Counted from the first letter of the stretch, positions 1 to 9,030 are shown. The stretch is 48,779 nucleotides of DNA from Massilia sp. UBA2604 (GCA_002339265.1 DDKG01000271.1:1-48779), one strand, 5' to 3'. Notes: generated by a model from the sequence alone, not told the origin. Numbers and translations: made by a program.

Positions 1-166
1 AATCGCGGTTAACTTGGCAGCACAAATAGCTTACCAAGAGCACAACGAAGAGCATGGCCCGGCCCGCCGCCAGTCAAGGCGGTCGCGGGACGGGATCATG
101 CATTGGAGACGTACCACCCGCGGTCAACCGGTTGGAGCCGGCGCCGCACCTCGAAGGAGCCTTGCC

Positions 167-1591
167 GTGTCCTCACATGTCATTGCAATCTGCGTGCTGG
201 CGCTGATGTTCGTCGTCGCCACCGCCATGCCCATCAATATGGGCGTCCTCGCCTTCGTCGGCGCCTTCCTCGTCGGCACCCTGGTCGCCGGCATGGAAAC
301 CAAGACCATCATGTCCGGCTATCCGGCCGAACTGTTCCTGACCCTGGTCGGCATCACCTTCCTGTTCGCCCAGGCCCAGAACAACGGCACCATCGACTGG
401 CTGGTGCGGCTCGCGGTGCGCGCCGTCGGTGGGCGCATCGCGGCCATCCCCTGGGTCATGTTCGCGATCACCGCCTTGCTCACCTCGGTGGGCGCGGTGA
501 GCCCGGCGGCGGTGGCGATCATCGCCCCGATCGCGCTCGGCTTCGCGGCCAAGTACAAGATCAATCCCCTCATGATGGGCCTCCTGGTGATCCACGGCGC
601 CCAGGGCGGCGGCTTCTCGCCGATCAGCATCTACGGGGGCATCACCAACAAGGTCGTGATGGAAGCGGGGCTGCCGATCTCGCCGCTGACCACCGCCTTC
701 ACCAGCCTGGGCGTGAACCTGGCGGTGTCGGTGCTGCTGTTCTTCGCCTTCGGCGGCGCCAAGCTGATGCGCCAGCAGGTGCCGAAGGCCGAGCGCTCGG
801 GCAAGGGCATGTCGGTCACGCCTTTCGGTCCGCCGGTGGCGGTGGCGGCCCAGGGCCCGCAAATCTACGGCGACGCCGAGAATGAGGCGGGCAGCGAGGA
901 ACGCCTGACCAAGGAACGTTCGACTGCCGCCGTCGGCGCCGTGGGCGCCACCGGTTCGGGCAGCGCCGCCGGCCATGCCGCCACCGACCTGCACGAAGGT
1001 CCGACCTTCCACCAGATGTTCACCGTGGTCGGCCTGGTCGCGCTGGCCGTGCTGACCCTGATGTACAAGCTCGACATCGGCTTCGTCGCCATCACCATCG
1101 GCCTCCTGATCTCGATCCTGTCGCCGCAGGTGCAGAAGCGCGCCATCGGCCAGGTGTCGTGGCCCGAGATCATGCTGATCGTTGGCGTCTCCACCTATGT
1201 CGGCGTGATGCAGAAGATGGGCACCATCACCTGGGTCGGCGACAGCGCCGCCAGCCTGGCGTCGCCGCTGACCGTGGCCCTGCTGCTGCTGTTCGTCGGC
1301 GCGATCGTCTCGGCCTTCGCTTCCTCGACCGCGGTACTGGGCTCTTTGATCCCGCTCGCCGTGCCGTTCCTGGCCTCGGGCACCGGCGTCGATCCGATCG
1401 GCTTCATCGCCGCCATGGCGGTGGCCTCGACCATCGTCGACGTCAGCCCGTTCTCGACCAACGGCGCACTGGTGCTGGCAAGCGCCCAGGGCATCGACCG
1501 CGACGTCTTCCTGCGACAGCTGATGATTTATGGCGGCATCGTCACGCTGGTGGCGCCGGTCGTGCTGTGGGTGCTGTTCGTGGTCTTCTAA
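167..1591 (+). CDS. MatC-like permease, probable malonate importer
   Basis: Predicted inner-membrane carrier of the MatC/SLC13-like group, probably bringing in malonate for the decarboxylase genes that begin 28 nt downstream. The frame is open back to position 14, but GAAGGAG at 153-159 lies 7 nt before GTG 167 and the protein turns hydrophobic right after it, so I start there (474 aa). The segments MGVLAFVGAFLVG and FLFAQAQNNGTIDWL near the N-terminus fit the MatC N-terminal domain. A polar Gly/Ala-rich linker of about 85 residues (roughly 200-285) separates two membrane halves of several helices each. A dicarboxylate other than malonate is possible. The substrate is inferred from position in the operon. 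Confidence 0.85.
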   Translation: MSSHVIAICVLALMFVVATAMPINMGVLAFVGAFLVGTLVAGMETKTIMSGYPAELFLTLVGITFLFAQAQNNGTIDWLVRLAVRAVGGRIAAIPWVMFAITALLTSVGAVSPAAVAIIAPIALGFAAKYKINPLMMGLLVIHGAQGGGFSPISIYGGITNKVVMEAGLPISPLTTAFTSLGVNLAVSVLLFFAFGGAKLMRQQVPKAERSGKGMSVTPFGPPVAVAAQGPQIYGDAENEAGSEERLTKERSTAAVGAVGATGSGSAAGHAATDLHEGPTFHQMFTVVGLVALAVLTLMYKLDIGFVAITIGLLISILSPQVQKRAIGQVSWPEIMLIVGVSTYVGVMQKMGTITWVGDSAASLASPLTVALLLLFVGAIVSAFASSTAVLGSLIPLAVPFLASGTGVDPIGFIAAMAVASTIVDVSPFSTNGALVLASAQGIDRDVFLRQLMIYGGIVTLVAPVVLWVLFVVF

Positions 1592-1619
1592 GACTGAGTT
1601 TGCAATAACGGGAAATCAC

Positions 1620-3299
1620 ATGAATCAGAGTGAATCACAGGCTGGCCTTCGCTGGACTACCCAGCAACGCAACCGCAGTAGTCGCCTGGAGCGTGTCCAG
1701 GCGGCGCTTGGCGGAGCGCTGGACGGCAAGGTCGTCCAGGCCTCGCACATCGTCGACCTGCTCAACGCCGTGCTGGAGCCGGGCGACCGGGTCTGCCTCG
1801 AGGGGAATAACCAGAAGCAGGCCGATTTCCTGGGCAAGGCACTGACCAAGGTCGACACCAGCCGCGTGCACGACCTGCACATGCTGCTGTCGGTGCTGTC
1901 ATTGCCTGAGCACCTGGACGTGTTCGACAAGGGCATAGCCTCGAAACTGGACTTCTCGTTCTCCGGCCCGCAGGCCGGCCGCCTGGCCAAGCTGGCGCAA
2001 GCCGGCAAGCTCAATATCGGCGCCATCCATACCTACCTGGAGCTGTTCGCGCGCTACTTCATCGACCTGACGCCGCGCGTGGCGCTGGTGGCGGCCGAGA
2101 TGGCCGACCGCGAGGGCAATCTGTACACCGGGCCGAACACCGAGGATACGCCGGCCATTGCCGAAGCCACCGCCTTTAAAAGCGGCATCGTCATCGCCCA
2201 GGTCAACCAGGTGGTCGACAAGCTGCCGCGGGTCGACATTCCGGGCGACTGGGTCGGTTACGTGGTGCAGTCGCCGACGCCGTACTACATCGAGCCGCTG
2301 TTTACGCGCGATCCGGCGCAGATCTCGGAGATCCAGGTCTTGATGGCGATGATGGCCATCAAGGGCATCTATGCCGAGTACGAGATCGAACGCCTGAACC
2401 ACGGCATCGGCTTCGACACCGCCGCCATCGAGCTGCTGTTGCCCACCTATGCGGCCAGCCTTGGCCTGAAAGGGAAGATCGCGCGTCACTGGGCGCTGAA
2501 TCCGCACCCGGCCCTGATCCCGGCGATCGAGGCCGGCTTCGTGGAATCGGTGCATTCCTTCGGCTCCGAGCTGGGCATGGAAAAATACATCAGCGCGCGG
2601 CCTGACGTGTTCTTCGTCGGGCCGGACGGCTCGATGCGCAGTAACCGCGCCTTTTCGCAGGCGGCCGGCCACTATGCCTGCGATATGTTCATCGGCTCGA
2701 CGCTGCAGATCGATTTACAAGGCAATTCGTCGACCGCGACGCTGGGTCGCATCGCCGGTTTCGGCGGCGCGCCGAACATGGGCGCCGACGCGCGCGGCCG
2801 GCGCCACCCGAGCAAGGCCTGGCTCAAGGCGGGCGAGCAGGCGCGCGCGGGGCGCAACATGATCCCGCGCGGGCAGAAGCTGGTGGTGCAGATGGTCGAG
2901 ACCTTCCGCGAGCACATGGCGCCGGCCTTCGTCGAAAAGCTCGACGCCTGGCAACTGGCCGAGCAGGCGAACATGGCGATCCCGCCGGTCATGATCTATG
3001 GCGACGACGTGACCCATATCCTGACCGAGGAGGGTATCGCCAACCTGCTGCTGTGCCGCACCGACGAAGAACGCGAACAGGCGATCCGCGGCGTGGCCGG
3101 CTACACGCCGGTCGGCATGGGGCGCGACAAGCGCATGGTGGAGAACCTGCGCGACCGCGGCATTATCCAGCGGCCGGAGGACCTTGGCATCGACAAACGC
3201 ATGGCGACCCGCGACCTGCTGGCCGCCAAGAACATGAAGGGCCTGGTGCGCGCATCCGGCGGCCTGTACGATCCGCCGAAACGCTTCAGGAACTGGTGA
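1620..3299 (+). CDS. mdcA: Malonate decarboxylase alpha subunit
   Basis: Acetyl-ACP:malonate ACP transferase subunit of the biotin-independent malonate decarboxylase. It swaps acetate for malonate on the prosthetic group of MdcC, making malonyl-S-ACP for decarboxylation by MdcDE. The start at ATG 1620 is chosen because upstream codons overlap the permease gene; this gives 559 aa, close to the usual family length of about 550. The long soluble protein resembles citrate lyase alpha/CoA transferases, with Gly-rich segments such as GRIAGFGGAPNMGADARG around residues 375-395. It is the first enzyme gene of a tightly packed run with mdcC, mdcD, mdcE, mdcG, mdcB and mdcH. Identification is secure from the protein and the whole operon. 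Confidence 0.95.
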   Translation: MNQSESQAGLRWTTQQRNRSSRLERVQAALGGALDGKVVQASHIVDLLNAVLEPGDRVCLEGNNQKQADFLGKALTKVDTSRVHDLHMLLSVLSLPEHLDVFDKGIASKLDFSFSGPQAGRLAKLAQAGKLNIGAIHTYLELFARYFIDLTPRVALVAAEMADREGNLYTGPNTEDTPAIAEATAFKSGIVIAQVNQVVDKLPRVDIPGDWVGYVVQSPTPYYIEPLFTRDPAQISEIQVLMAMMAIKGIYAEYEIERLNHGIGFDTAAIELLLPTYAASLGLKGKIARHWALNPHPALIPAIEAGFVESVHSFGSELGMEKYISARPDVFFVGPDGSMRSNRAFSQAAGHYACDMFIGSTLQIDLQGNSSTATLGRIAGFGGAPNMGADARGRRHPSKAWLKAGEQARAGRNMIPRGQKLVVQMVETFREHMAPAFVEKLDAWQLAEQANMAIPPVMIYGDDVTHILTEEGIANLLLCRTDEEREQAIRGVAGYTPVGMGRDKRMVENLRDRGIIQRPEDLGIDKRMATRDLLAAKNMKGLVRASGGLYDPPKRFRNW

Positions 3300-3309
3300 G
3301 GAAACAAGC

Positions 3310-3636
3310 ATGGAAACGTTGAAATACCGTTTCGAGCAGGGCAGACGCTCGCTGGCCGGCATGCCGCAATTGGTCGGCGTGGTCGGCTCGGGCAATCTCG
3401 AAGTATTGATCGAGCCGTCGCCATTGAACGGCGCGTGCGAGATCGAGGTGCGCACCGCGGCCGTCGGCTTCGGCGCCACCTGGCAGGCTGTGATGGCCGA
3501 TTTTCATGATCGCTGGAGTCTCGCCGACGCGCGCATCAGCATCAACGACATGGGCGCCACGCCGGCCGTGGTCAGCCTGCGGCTGGACCAGGCGGTGGAG
3601 TCGCTCACCGGCGCAGTTTCAAAGGATTCGGCATGA
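3310..3636 (+). CDS. mdcC: Malonate decarboxylase acyl carrier protein (delta subunit)
   Basis: Small acyl carrier subunit (108 aa) that carries 2'-(5''-phosphoribosyl)-3'-dephospho-CoA, on which malonyl and acetyl groups shuttle. The attachment serine should be Ser27 in VVGSGNLEVL, the position known for this family. AGGAAAC (from 3299) lies upstream of ATG 3310. The stop overlaps the mdcD start by 4 bp (ATGA), so translation is probably coupled. It is unrelated to fatty-acid ACP and lacks a DSL motif, as expected for MdcC. Confidence 0.95.
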   Translation: METLKYRFEQGRRSLAGMPQLVGVVGSGNLEVLIEPSPLNGACEIEVRTAAVGFGATWQAVMADFHDRWSLADARISINDMGATPAVVSLRLDQAVESLTGAVSKDSA

Positions 3637-4538
3637 GCAGCTACCAGGAATTGACGGCGCGCCAGCGCATCCCGGCGATCTTCGACGCCGGCAGCTTCGA
3701 GGAATTCCTGCCGCCGAGCGAGCGGGTAGCGAGCCCGCACCTGGCCCAGCTTGATGCGCCGGTGTCCTTCGACGACGGCGTCGTCGTCGGCCGCGGCAAG
3801 CTCGATGGCAAGCTGGTGTTCGGCGCCGCGCAGGAGGGCGGCTTCATGGGCGGCGCGGTGGGCGAAGTCCACGGCGCCAAGCTGGTGGGCATGCTGCGCC
3901 GCGCGATCGACGAGAACGCGCATGCGGTCTTGCTGCTGCTGGAATCGGGCGGCGTGAGGCTGCACGAGGCCAATGCCGGCCTGATCGCGGTGTCGGAAGT
4001 GATGCGCGCCATGCTCGACGTGCGCGCCGCTGGCATCCCGGTGGTGGCGGTGGTGGGCGGCGCCAATGGCTGCTTCGGCGGCATGGGCATCGCGGCGCGC
4101 TGCGCCAACACCGTCATCATGTCCGAAGAAGGACGGCTGGCCATGTCCGGGCCCGAGGTGATCGAGACGGCGAACGGGGTCGAGGAATTCGATTCGCGCG
4201 ACCGCGCGCTGGTCTGGCGCACCACCGGCGGCAAGCACCGCTACCTGCTGGGCGATTGCCAGGTGCTGGTGGCGGACGAGTCGGAGGCCTTCCGTACCGC
4301 TGCCATCGACGCCATCGCCGAGCTGCGAGGCGGCGAAGTGCGGCTGACGCTGGCGGGCTTGCTGGCCGAGCAGGCCATGCTGGCACGGCGCCTGCAGGAC
4401 ACGGAAGGGCTGAAGGAACCGATGGAGGTGTGGAAGCAGCTCGGCGTGACGGAGCCCGCCAGGGTGCCGATGCTGGAAGCCGACGCCTTCCTGGAGATGG
4501 CGGCGCAGCACCGCGCGACGGTCAGGATGGGAGATTGA
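3633..4538 (+). CDS. mdcD: Malonate decarboxylase beta subunit
   Basis: Carboxyl-transferase-fold subunit (301 aa) that with MdcE decarboxylates malonyl-S-ACP to acetyl-S-ACP. The protein contains the crotonase/carboxyltransferase core with Gly-rich oxyanion stretches (GGFMGGAVGEVHGAK around residue 70 and GGANGCFGGMGI around 145). Length fits the family (about 285-300 aa). It starts inside the mdcC stop codon and ends 2 nt before mdcE. No biotin carrier or carboxybiotin pump genes are present, so this is the soluble, Na+-independent type. Confidence 0.95.
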   Translation: MSSYQELTARQRIPAIFDAGSFEEFLPPSERVASPHLAQLDAPVSFDDGVVVGRGKLDGKLVFGAAQEGGFMGGAVGEVHGAKLVGMLRRAIDENAHAVLLLLESGGVRLHEANAGLIAVSEVMRAMLDVRAAGIPVVAVVGGANGCFGGMGIAARCANTVIMSEEGRLAMSGPEVIETANGVEEFDSRDRALVWRTTGGKHRYLLGDCQVLVADESEAFRTAAIDAIAELRGGEVRLTLAGLLAEQAMLARRLQDTEGLKEPMEVWKQLGVTEPARVPMLEADAFLEMAAQHRATVRMGD

Positions 4539-4540
4539 AC

Positions 4541-5257
4541 ATGGAGTGGCAGAACCTCGCAACACAGCTTTTCCCCGGAGGTCACGATATCGTCGAACGC
4601 GACAATTTTTTGTCCGGCACGGCGCAGGTGGACGGCCAGCCGGTCACCGTGATCGGCACCACCGGCCACACGCCGATCGGCGTCGAGATCGCGCTGGCCC
4701 AGGCCCAGGCGATCCTGGAGACGGTGCAGGACCATCGCGGCCGTCCGATCCTGATCCTGGTCGACACGCAAGGCCAGCGCCTGCGCCACCGCGACGAGAT
4801 GTTGGGCATCAACAGCTATATGGCCCACCTGGGCAAATGCGTCGACCTGGCGCGGCGCGAAGGCCATACCGTGATCGGCCTGGTGTACGACCAGGCGCTG
4901 TCGGGCGGTTTCATCACGAGCGGCCTGATCGCGAGCGCCTGCTATGCGCTGCCGCAGTCGACCATCCGCGTGATGGGCCTGCCGGCGATGGCGCGCATCA
5001 CCAAGGTGCCCGAGGAGCGCCTGACCGAGCTGGCCAAGGATAATCCTGTGTTCGCACCGGGGCCGGAAAACTATCTGCGCATGGGCGGCCTGCACGGCAT
5101 CTGGGACGACGACCTGTCGGCCCAGCTGGTGCGCGCGCTGAAGGAAGCCAGCGACGAAGACCGGCGCATGGCGCTGGGCCTGGCGCGCGGCGGACGCCAT
5201 CTGGCGCAGCCGGTCGCAGAAGCGGTGAGGGCAGGCGGCCATGTTCGCGCGGCATGA
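4541..5257 (+). CDS. mdcE: Malonate decarboxylase gamma subunit
   Basis: Partner of MdcD in the malonyl-S-ACP decarboxylase complex, 238 aa. The frame is open upstream to 4256, but that part lies inside mdcD; ATG 4541 follows the mdcD stop by 2 nt and begins the recognisable MdcE sequence. It has the second carboxyl-transferase half with GTTGHTPIGVE (near residue 40) and DQALSGGFITSG (around 115), typical oxyanion-hole loops. The 3' end overlaps mdcG by 17 bp, which suggests coupled translation. Confidence 0.93.
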   Translation: MEWQNLATQLFPGGHDIVERDNFLSGTAQVDGQPVTVIGTTGHTPIGVEIALAQAQAILETVQDHRGRPILILVDTQGQRLRHRDEMLGINSYMAHLGKCVDLARREGHTVIGLVYDQALSGGFITSGLIASACYALPQSTIRVMGLPAMARITKVPEERLTELAKDNPVFAPGPENYLRMGGLHGIWDDDLSAQLVRALKEASDEDRRMALGLARGGRHLAQPVAEAVRAGGHVRAA

Positions 5258-5921
5258 CCTGGTCTGGCTGACGAATCGCGGCTGGCAGCGCGTGCGCGCC
5301 GGCGCGCCTGAAGGGGCGCTGGCCGCGCTCGACCGCTGGCGCGACGGCGGCTGGCCGGCGGTAGTGCGGCGCGCGGATGCCGAGATGGCGGCGAACGAGG
5401 TGGCGATCGGCTTCCCGCTGCCGCCGCGGCCGGAGGAAGGCGGCAAGTTGAAATTCGGATGCCGGGTCGAGCTGTCCGATATCGGCCGCCGCACGCGCGC
5501 CTTGCCGCTGGTCGCGGCGCTGGATGCGGTGCCGGAGCAGTGGCGCGACAGCCTGGCACTGCTCGAAAGCCAGGCCGCGGACGCCGGCGTGGGCCTGGCC
5601 GTGTATGGCTCGGTGGCGCTGGCGGCGCTGACCGGCCAGTACTATCTGACGCCGCATTCCGACATCGACGTGCTGCTGCAGCCGACCAGCCGGCGCCAGT
5701 TGATGAAGGGACTGGACCTGCTGGCCTGGCACGCGGGCATCCTGCCGCTCGACGGCGAAGTGGTGTTCCCCGACGGGCGCGCGGTGGCGTGGAAGGAACT
5801 GCGCGCGGCCTTCGCCGGCGCGCCGGGCACGCGCGTGCTGACCAAGGGGCTGCACCGGATCGCGCTGGTGCTGCCTGAAGAACTGATCGCGACGCTGGAG
5901 GAAGAGACGTGCCCGAACTGA
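5241..5921 (+). CDS. mdcG: Malonate decarboxylase holo-ACP synthase
   Basis: Phosphoribosyl-dephospho-CoA transferase, 226 aa, that loads the prosthetic group onto MdcC using the triphosphoribosyl precursor made by MdcB. It belongs to the nucleotidyltransferase-like MdcG family. YGSVALAALTGQYYL followed by HSDIDVLL (about residues 115-140) gives the G-S and paired-Asp metal-binding motif. It overlaps mdcE by 17 bp and mdcB by 13 bp, so the genes must be co-transcribed. The length is slightly above the usual 200-215 aa. Confidence 0.92.
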   Translation: MFARHDLVWLTNRGWQRVRAGAPEGALAALDRWRDGGWPAVVRRADAEMAANEVAIGFPLPPRPEEGGKLKFGCRVELSDIGRRTRALPLVAALDAVPEQWRDSLALLESQAADAGVGLAVYGSVALAALTGQYYLTPHSDIDVLLQPTSRRQLMKGLDLLAWHAGILPLDGEVVFPDGRAVAWKELRAAFAGAPGTRVLTKGLHRIALVLPEELIATLEEETCPN

Positions 5922-6796
5922 TCGCCTTGCACCCGACAGCGCATGTTCCGGCGCCTGCCGCATCGACCGGGCGCGCTTTCTGCCAGCGCATTGCGCGCCT
6001 GGCGGTGCGCAGCCTGTACGCCGAACTGGCCCTGTATCCGAAACCGGGCCTGGTCTCGCTGGTGGACAACGGCAGCCACACCGACATGACGGCGGCAACC
6101 TTCTTGCGCAGCATGTTCGCGCTGCGCCGCTACTTCCTGCACATCACCCACGCCGGTGTGGATGACGCGCCGTTCCACGTGCTCAAGCGGCTCGGCATCG
6201 AGGCCGAGGCGCGGATGATGCGCGCCACCGCCGGCATCAACACCCATCGTGGCGCGATCTTTTGCCTTGGCATGCTGTGCGCGGCGATCGGGCGCTGCCA
6301 CGCCAGTAGCGCGGCGCTGACGGCGAAGGTAGTGCAAGCCATGCTGCTCGCGTGCTGGGGGCGCGAACTCGGCGCGCACAGTATCGACGCCGGCACGCAT
6401 TCCAATGGGGCCCGCGCCCTGTTGCGCTATGCAGCCAGCGGCGCACGCGAAGAGGGCGCGCGCGGCTTCCCGTCGGTGTTCGACGTCGGCCTGCCGGCGC
6501 TGCGCCGCACCCTGGCCGCCGGCCGCGGCATGCGGCAAGCCCGCATCGATACGCTGTTCGCCCTGATGGCCCATATCAGCGACACCAATGTCTATCATCG
6601 GGGCGGCGCTGACGGCGCCTTGACCGTACGGCGCCGGGCGCGCGCCTTCGTTGCGCGCGGCGGCACTGCATGTCCGGATTGGGAGGCCCGCGCGCTGGCC
6701 TGCCACAAGGCCTTCGTCGCAGGACGTCTGTCACCCGGCGGCGCAGCCGATCTGCTGGGCGCGGCCTGCCTGCTGCAGGCCGTCACGAACGGCTAG
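5909..6796 (+). CDS. mdcB: Triphosphoribosyl-dephospho-CoA synthase
   Basis: CitG/MdcB-family enzyme (295 aa) that joins dephospho-CoA and ATP to make the precursor of the malonate decarboxylase prosthetic group. The signature LYPKPGLVSLVDNGSHTDM (about residues 42-60) carries the conserved KPGLV and a downstream His/Asp, followed by the mostly helical core (AGINTHRGAIF near 110). The start overlaps mdcG by 13 bp. The stop is 1 nt from the mdcH start. Confidence 0.93.
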   Translation: MPELIALHPTAHVPAPAASTGRAFCQRIARLAVRSLYAELALYPKPGLVSLVDNGSHTDMTAATFLRSMFALRRYFLHITHAGVDDAPFHVLKRLGIEAEARMMRATAGINTHRGAIFCLGMLCAAIGRCHASSAALTAKVVQAMLLACWGRELGAHSIDAGTHSNGARALLRYAASGAREEGARGFPSVFDVGLPALRRTLAAGRGMRQARIDTLFALMAHISDTNVYHRGGADGALTVRRRARAFVARGGTACPDWEARALACHKAFVAGRLSPGGAADLLGAACLLQAVTNG

Positions 6797-6797
6797 C

Positions 6798-7727
6798 ATG
6801 GCCGGCCGACTCGCCATCCTGTGCCCCGGGCAGGGCGCCCAGCATGCCGGCATGTTCGACCTGGCGCGCCAGGATCCCGCAGCCGGCCACCTGCTCGACG
6901 ACTGGTTCGCCGATCCCGAACTGGCGCCCTTGCTGCGTGCATCGTTGGAGGGTGAGGAGCGCTTCGCCAATCGCATCGCCCAGCCATCCATCGTGGCGGC
7001 CACGCTGGCGACATGGACGGCGCTGCGCCAGTCGCTGCCCGAGCCGGCGCTGGTTGGCGGCTACAGCATCGGCGAGCTGACCGCCTACGGCGTCGCCGGT
7101 GCGCTCGACCCTGGCGCCGCGGTCAGGCTGGCGGTGCAACGCGCGCGCCTGATGGATGCCTGCCTGGAGGACGGACCGGCGCAGGCAATGGTCGCGCTGT
7201 CCGGCATGCCGGATGGAAGCGCAGACGCGTTGCTGGCGCGCTTCGGCTTTTACGCCGCGATCGTTACCGGTGACGATGCGCTGGTGGCCGGCGGCCCTGC
7301 CGCCGAGGGCGAGGCGCTGGCGCAGGCGGCCCTGGCGGCCGGTGGACGCGCGACCCTGCTGCCGGTCGCCGTGGCCTCGCACACGCCGCTGCTGCAGGGG
7401 GCCGTCGCGCCGTTCGCGGCGCTGCTGGAAAGCCAGCGCTGGTCGGCGCCGGCCTTCCCGGTCCTGTCCGGCATCTCGGCCGAGCCGGTCATCGATATCA
7501 AAAAGGCAGTGCGCGAATTGCCGCGCCAGATCGCCGAACCGATCCGTTGGAAGGAATGCATGGATGCCTGCGTCGAGGCCGGCGTGACGGTGGCGCTCGA
7601 ACTGGGGCCGGGCGCCGCCCTGGCCCGTATGTTGCAAGCGCGCCACCCGGGTATCGCCTGCCGCTCCGTGTCCGAGTTCCGCTCGCTCGACGGGATCCAT
7701 AGCTGGCTAGGGAGGCAACTCGAATAA
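6798..7727 (+). CDS. mdcH: Malonate decarboxylase malonyl transferase (epsilon subunit)
   Basis: Malonyl-CoA:ACP transacylase that primes the acetylated or free carrier of MdcC with malonyl groups from malonyl-CoA (309 aa). The start is placed at ATG 6798, directly after the mdcB stop. GQGAQ (about residues 10-14) and the nucleophile elbow GGYSIGELTAYG (about 85-95, Ser in GYSIG) are the FabD-like signatures, with a later catalytic His expected in ASHTPL (around 195). It is the last mdc gene. No LysR-type mdcR and no mdcF transporter are visible in the window. Confidence 0.93.
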   Translation: MAGRLAILCPGQGAQHAGMFDLARQDPAAGHLLDDWFADPELAPLLRASLEGEERFANRIAQPSIVAATLATWTALRQSLPEPALVGGYSIGELTAYGVAGALDPGAAVRLAVQRARLMDACLEDGPAQAMVALSGMPDGSADALLARFGFYAAIVTGDDALVAGGPAAEGEALAQAALAAGGRATLLPVAVASHTPLLQGAVAPFAALLESQRWSAPAFPVLSGISAEPVIDIKKAVRELPRQIAEPIRWKECMDACVEAGVTVALELGPGAALARMLQARHPGIACRSVSEFRSLDGIHSWLGRQLE

Positions 7728-7857
7728 CATTCACGAAGCTGATGTCTGATATTGCTACTCAGAATTGGAAGTTCCCCTGGGTCGCCTATATAACGGTTGC
7801 ATAGCAGTCGTCATCATAGGCGCCGCCATTGTCGGCGGTGCAATCAAGGAGTCGAAA

Positions 7858-7986
7858 GTGAAGAAGATCGTCAATGCCCTGGTCGCTGCCGCCGGCAGCC
7901 GCGCCAAGAGCATCATCCGCAAGCAGGCCGAGGCTGGCAAACCGTTCCAGGAAAATTACCGCAGCAATGCGGGCGGCTGGAACTAA
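7858..7986 (+). CDS. Small basic protein, 42 aa, unknown function
   Basis: Short frame that begins at GTG 7858 with AAGGAG at 7846-7851, 6 nt before it, which is the best argument that it is translated. The frame is open upstream to 7765 (TTG), but no ribosome site supports that start. The product begins MKKIVNALVAAAGSRAKSII, an amphipathic Lys/Arg-rich helix, and ends in a polar Asn/Gly-rich tail. The terminator 38 nt downstream (8025-8058) fits an independent small transcript. I do not recognise a family. Confidence 0.5.
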   Translation: MKKIVNALVAAAGSRAKSIIRKQAEAGKPFQENYRSNAGGWN

Positions 7987-8024
7987 GCACGTCCCGCCGC
8001 CGGATCGCCGGTGGCCATGAATGA

Positions 8025-8058
8025 AAGGCTGAATCCGCATTGCGGACCAGCCTTTTTT
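8025..8058 (+). terminator. Rho-independent terminator after the small-protein gene
   Basis: AAGGCTG (8025-8031) pairs with CAGCCTT (8048-8054), and the inner TCCGC/GCGGA extends the stem. The run of T continues to 8058. It ends the transcript carrying the 42-residue protein gene, and perhaps read-through from the mdc operon. Confidence 0.85.
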
Positions 8059-8160
8059 CATTGGTATCGTTTGTCGCAACCCATGCGTATTTGCGTCAGC
8101 GTATATGCATCATATTGGAATACTTTTGCCGTTCGGTGGCACAGGCAGCGCACTCACATA

Positions 8161-8991
8161 GTGCATTTGCCGCGGGAAAGCGCCGAAACGGGCGACGTGC
8201 TGAAGGTCGAGCTGTTGTCGGCGGTGCCGCGCGTGCCGTACGGCGTCGTGTCGAACCGCCACGGCAAGGGCGCGCTGCCGGGTGAGTTCCCTGAAACGCC
8301 GAAACCGCAGGCCGACGCTTCGGCCGCCAACCCGGAGGCCTACCACAACGTGTCGGTGTTCACCCCGATCCGCCAGGACAAGGACGGCAAGTGGGAAGGC
8401 GTGATGAAGACCGCGGACGGCACCGAGGTGACCTTCCCGACTGCGCCATTCATGGGCACGATGGGCGTGGCGGCGGCCACCACCGACAAGGTCCATTCGG
8501 TCCCGCCAGGCCTGCACGGCGGGAATATGGACATCAACGACCTGGGCGTCGGCACCACCGTGTACTTCCCGGTGCTGGTCAAGGGCGCCAACTTCTATAC
8601 GGGCGATCCGCATATGGTGCAGGGTGACGGCGAAGTCGCGCTGACCGCGCTCGAGCATTCGATGCGACCGACCTTCCGCATCACGCTGCTCAAGAAGGGC
8701 GACAAGGCCATCCCGTCGAGCTCCGGCAGCCTTGGCCGCCCGATGGGCGAGACCCCGGACCACTGGGTGACGATCGGCCTGAATCCCGACCTGGACGAAG
8801 CGATGAAGGATGCAGTGCGCGAGTCGATCCGCTTCCTGACCGAGGTGCTGGGCATGGACCGCGCCACCGCCTATGCCTACCTGAGCGCCGCCTCGGACTT
8901 CCAGGTGAGCCAGGTCGTGGATGGCACCAAGGGCGTGCACGGCATGATCCGCAAGGCCGACTTCATCCGGGTCACCGGCAAGAAGGAGTAA
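8161..8991 (+). pseudogene. 5'-truncated acetamidase/formamidase family gene
   Basis: The encoded sequence matches the C-terminal two thirds of FmdA/AmdA-type amidases: SVPPGLHGGNMDINDLG, GDPHMVQGDGEVALTALE and VSQVVDGTKGVHGMI are in family order up to the normal C-terminus. Homology begins abruptly at about 8170 (AETGDVLKVELL, normally found after some 110-150 residues). The upstream 100 nt encode nothing similar in any frame and sit just behind a terminator. The signal peptide and N-terminal metal-site half expected in this family are absent. No ribosome site precedes GTG 8161, which I use only as the left boundary. The remaining codons are intact, with no stops, so the deletion may be recent. 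A functional short variant cannot be excluded. Confidence 0.7.
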
Positions 8992-9000
8992 GCGGCATCG

Positions 9001-9022
9001 GGGCCGGCCCGTGCGCCGGCCC
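9001..9022. terminator. GC-rich hairpin between convergent genes
   Basis: GGGCCGGC (9001-9008) and GCCGGCCC (9015-9022) form a perfect 8-bp stem between the amidase remnant and the convergent gene at 9031. There is no T-run on either side, so it may act as a bidirectional, Rho-assisted or merely structural element. Confidence 0.4.
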
Positions 9023-9030
9023 GACCCAGT

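Noticed and set aside
1..166. Upstream open frame extending the permease N-terminus to position 14
   Set aside because: The extension is polar, lacks family similarity, and a good ribosome site lies before GTG 167. The palindrome CAACCGGTTG at about 125-134 was too short to call an operator.
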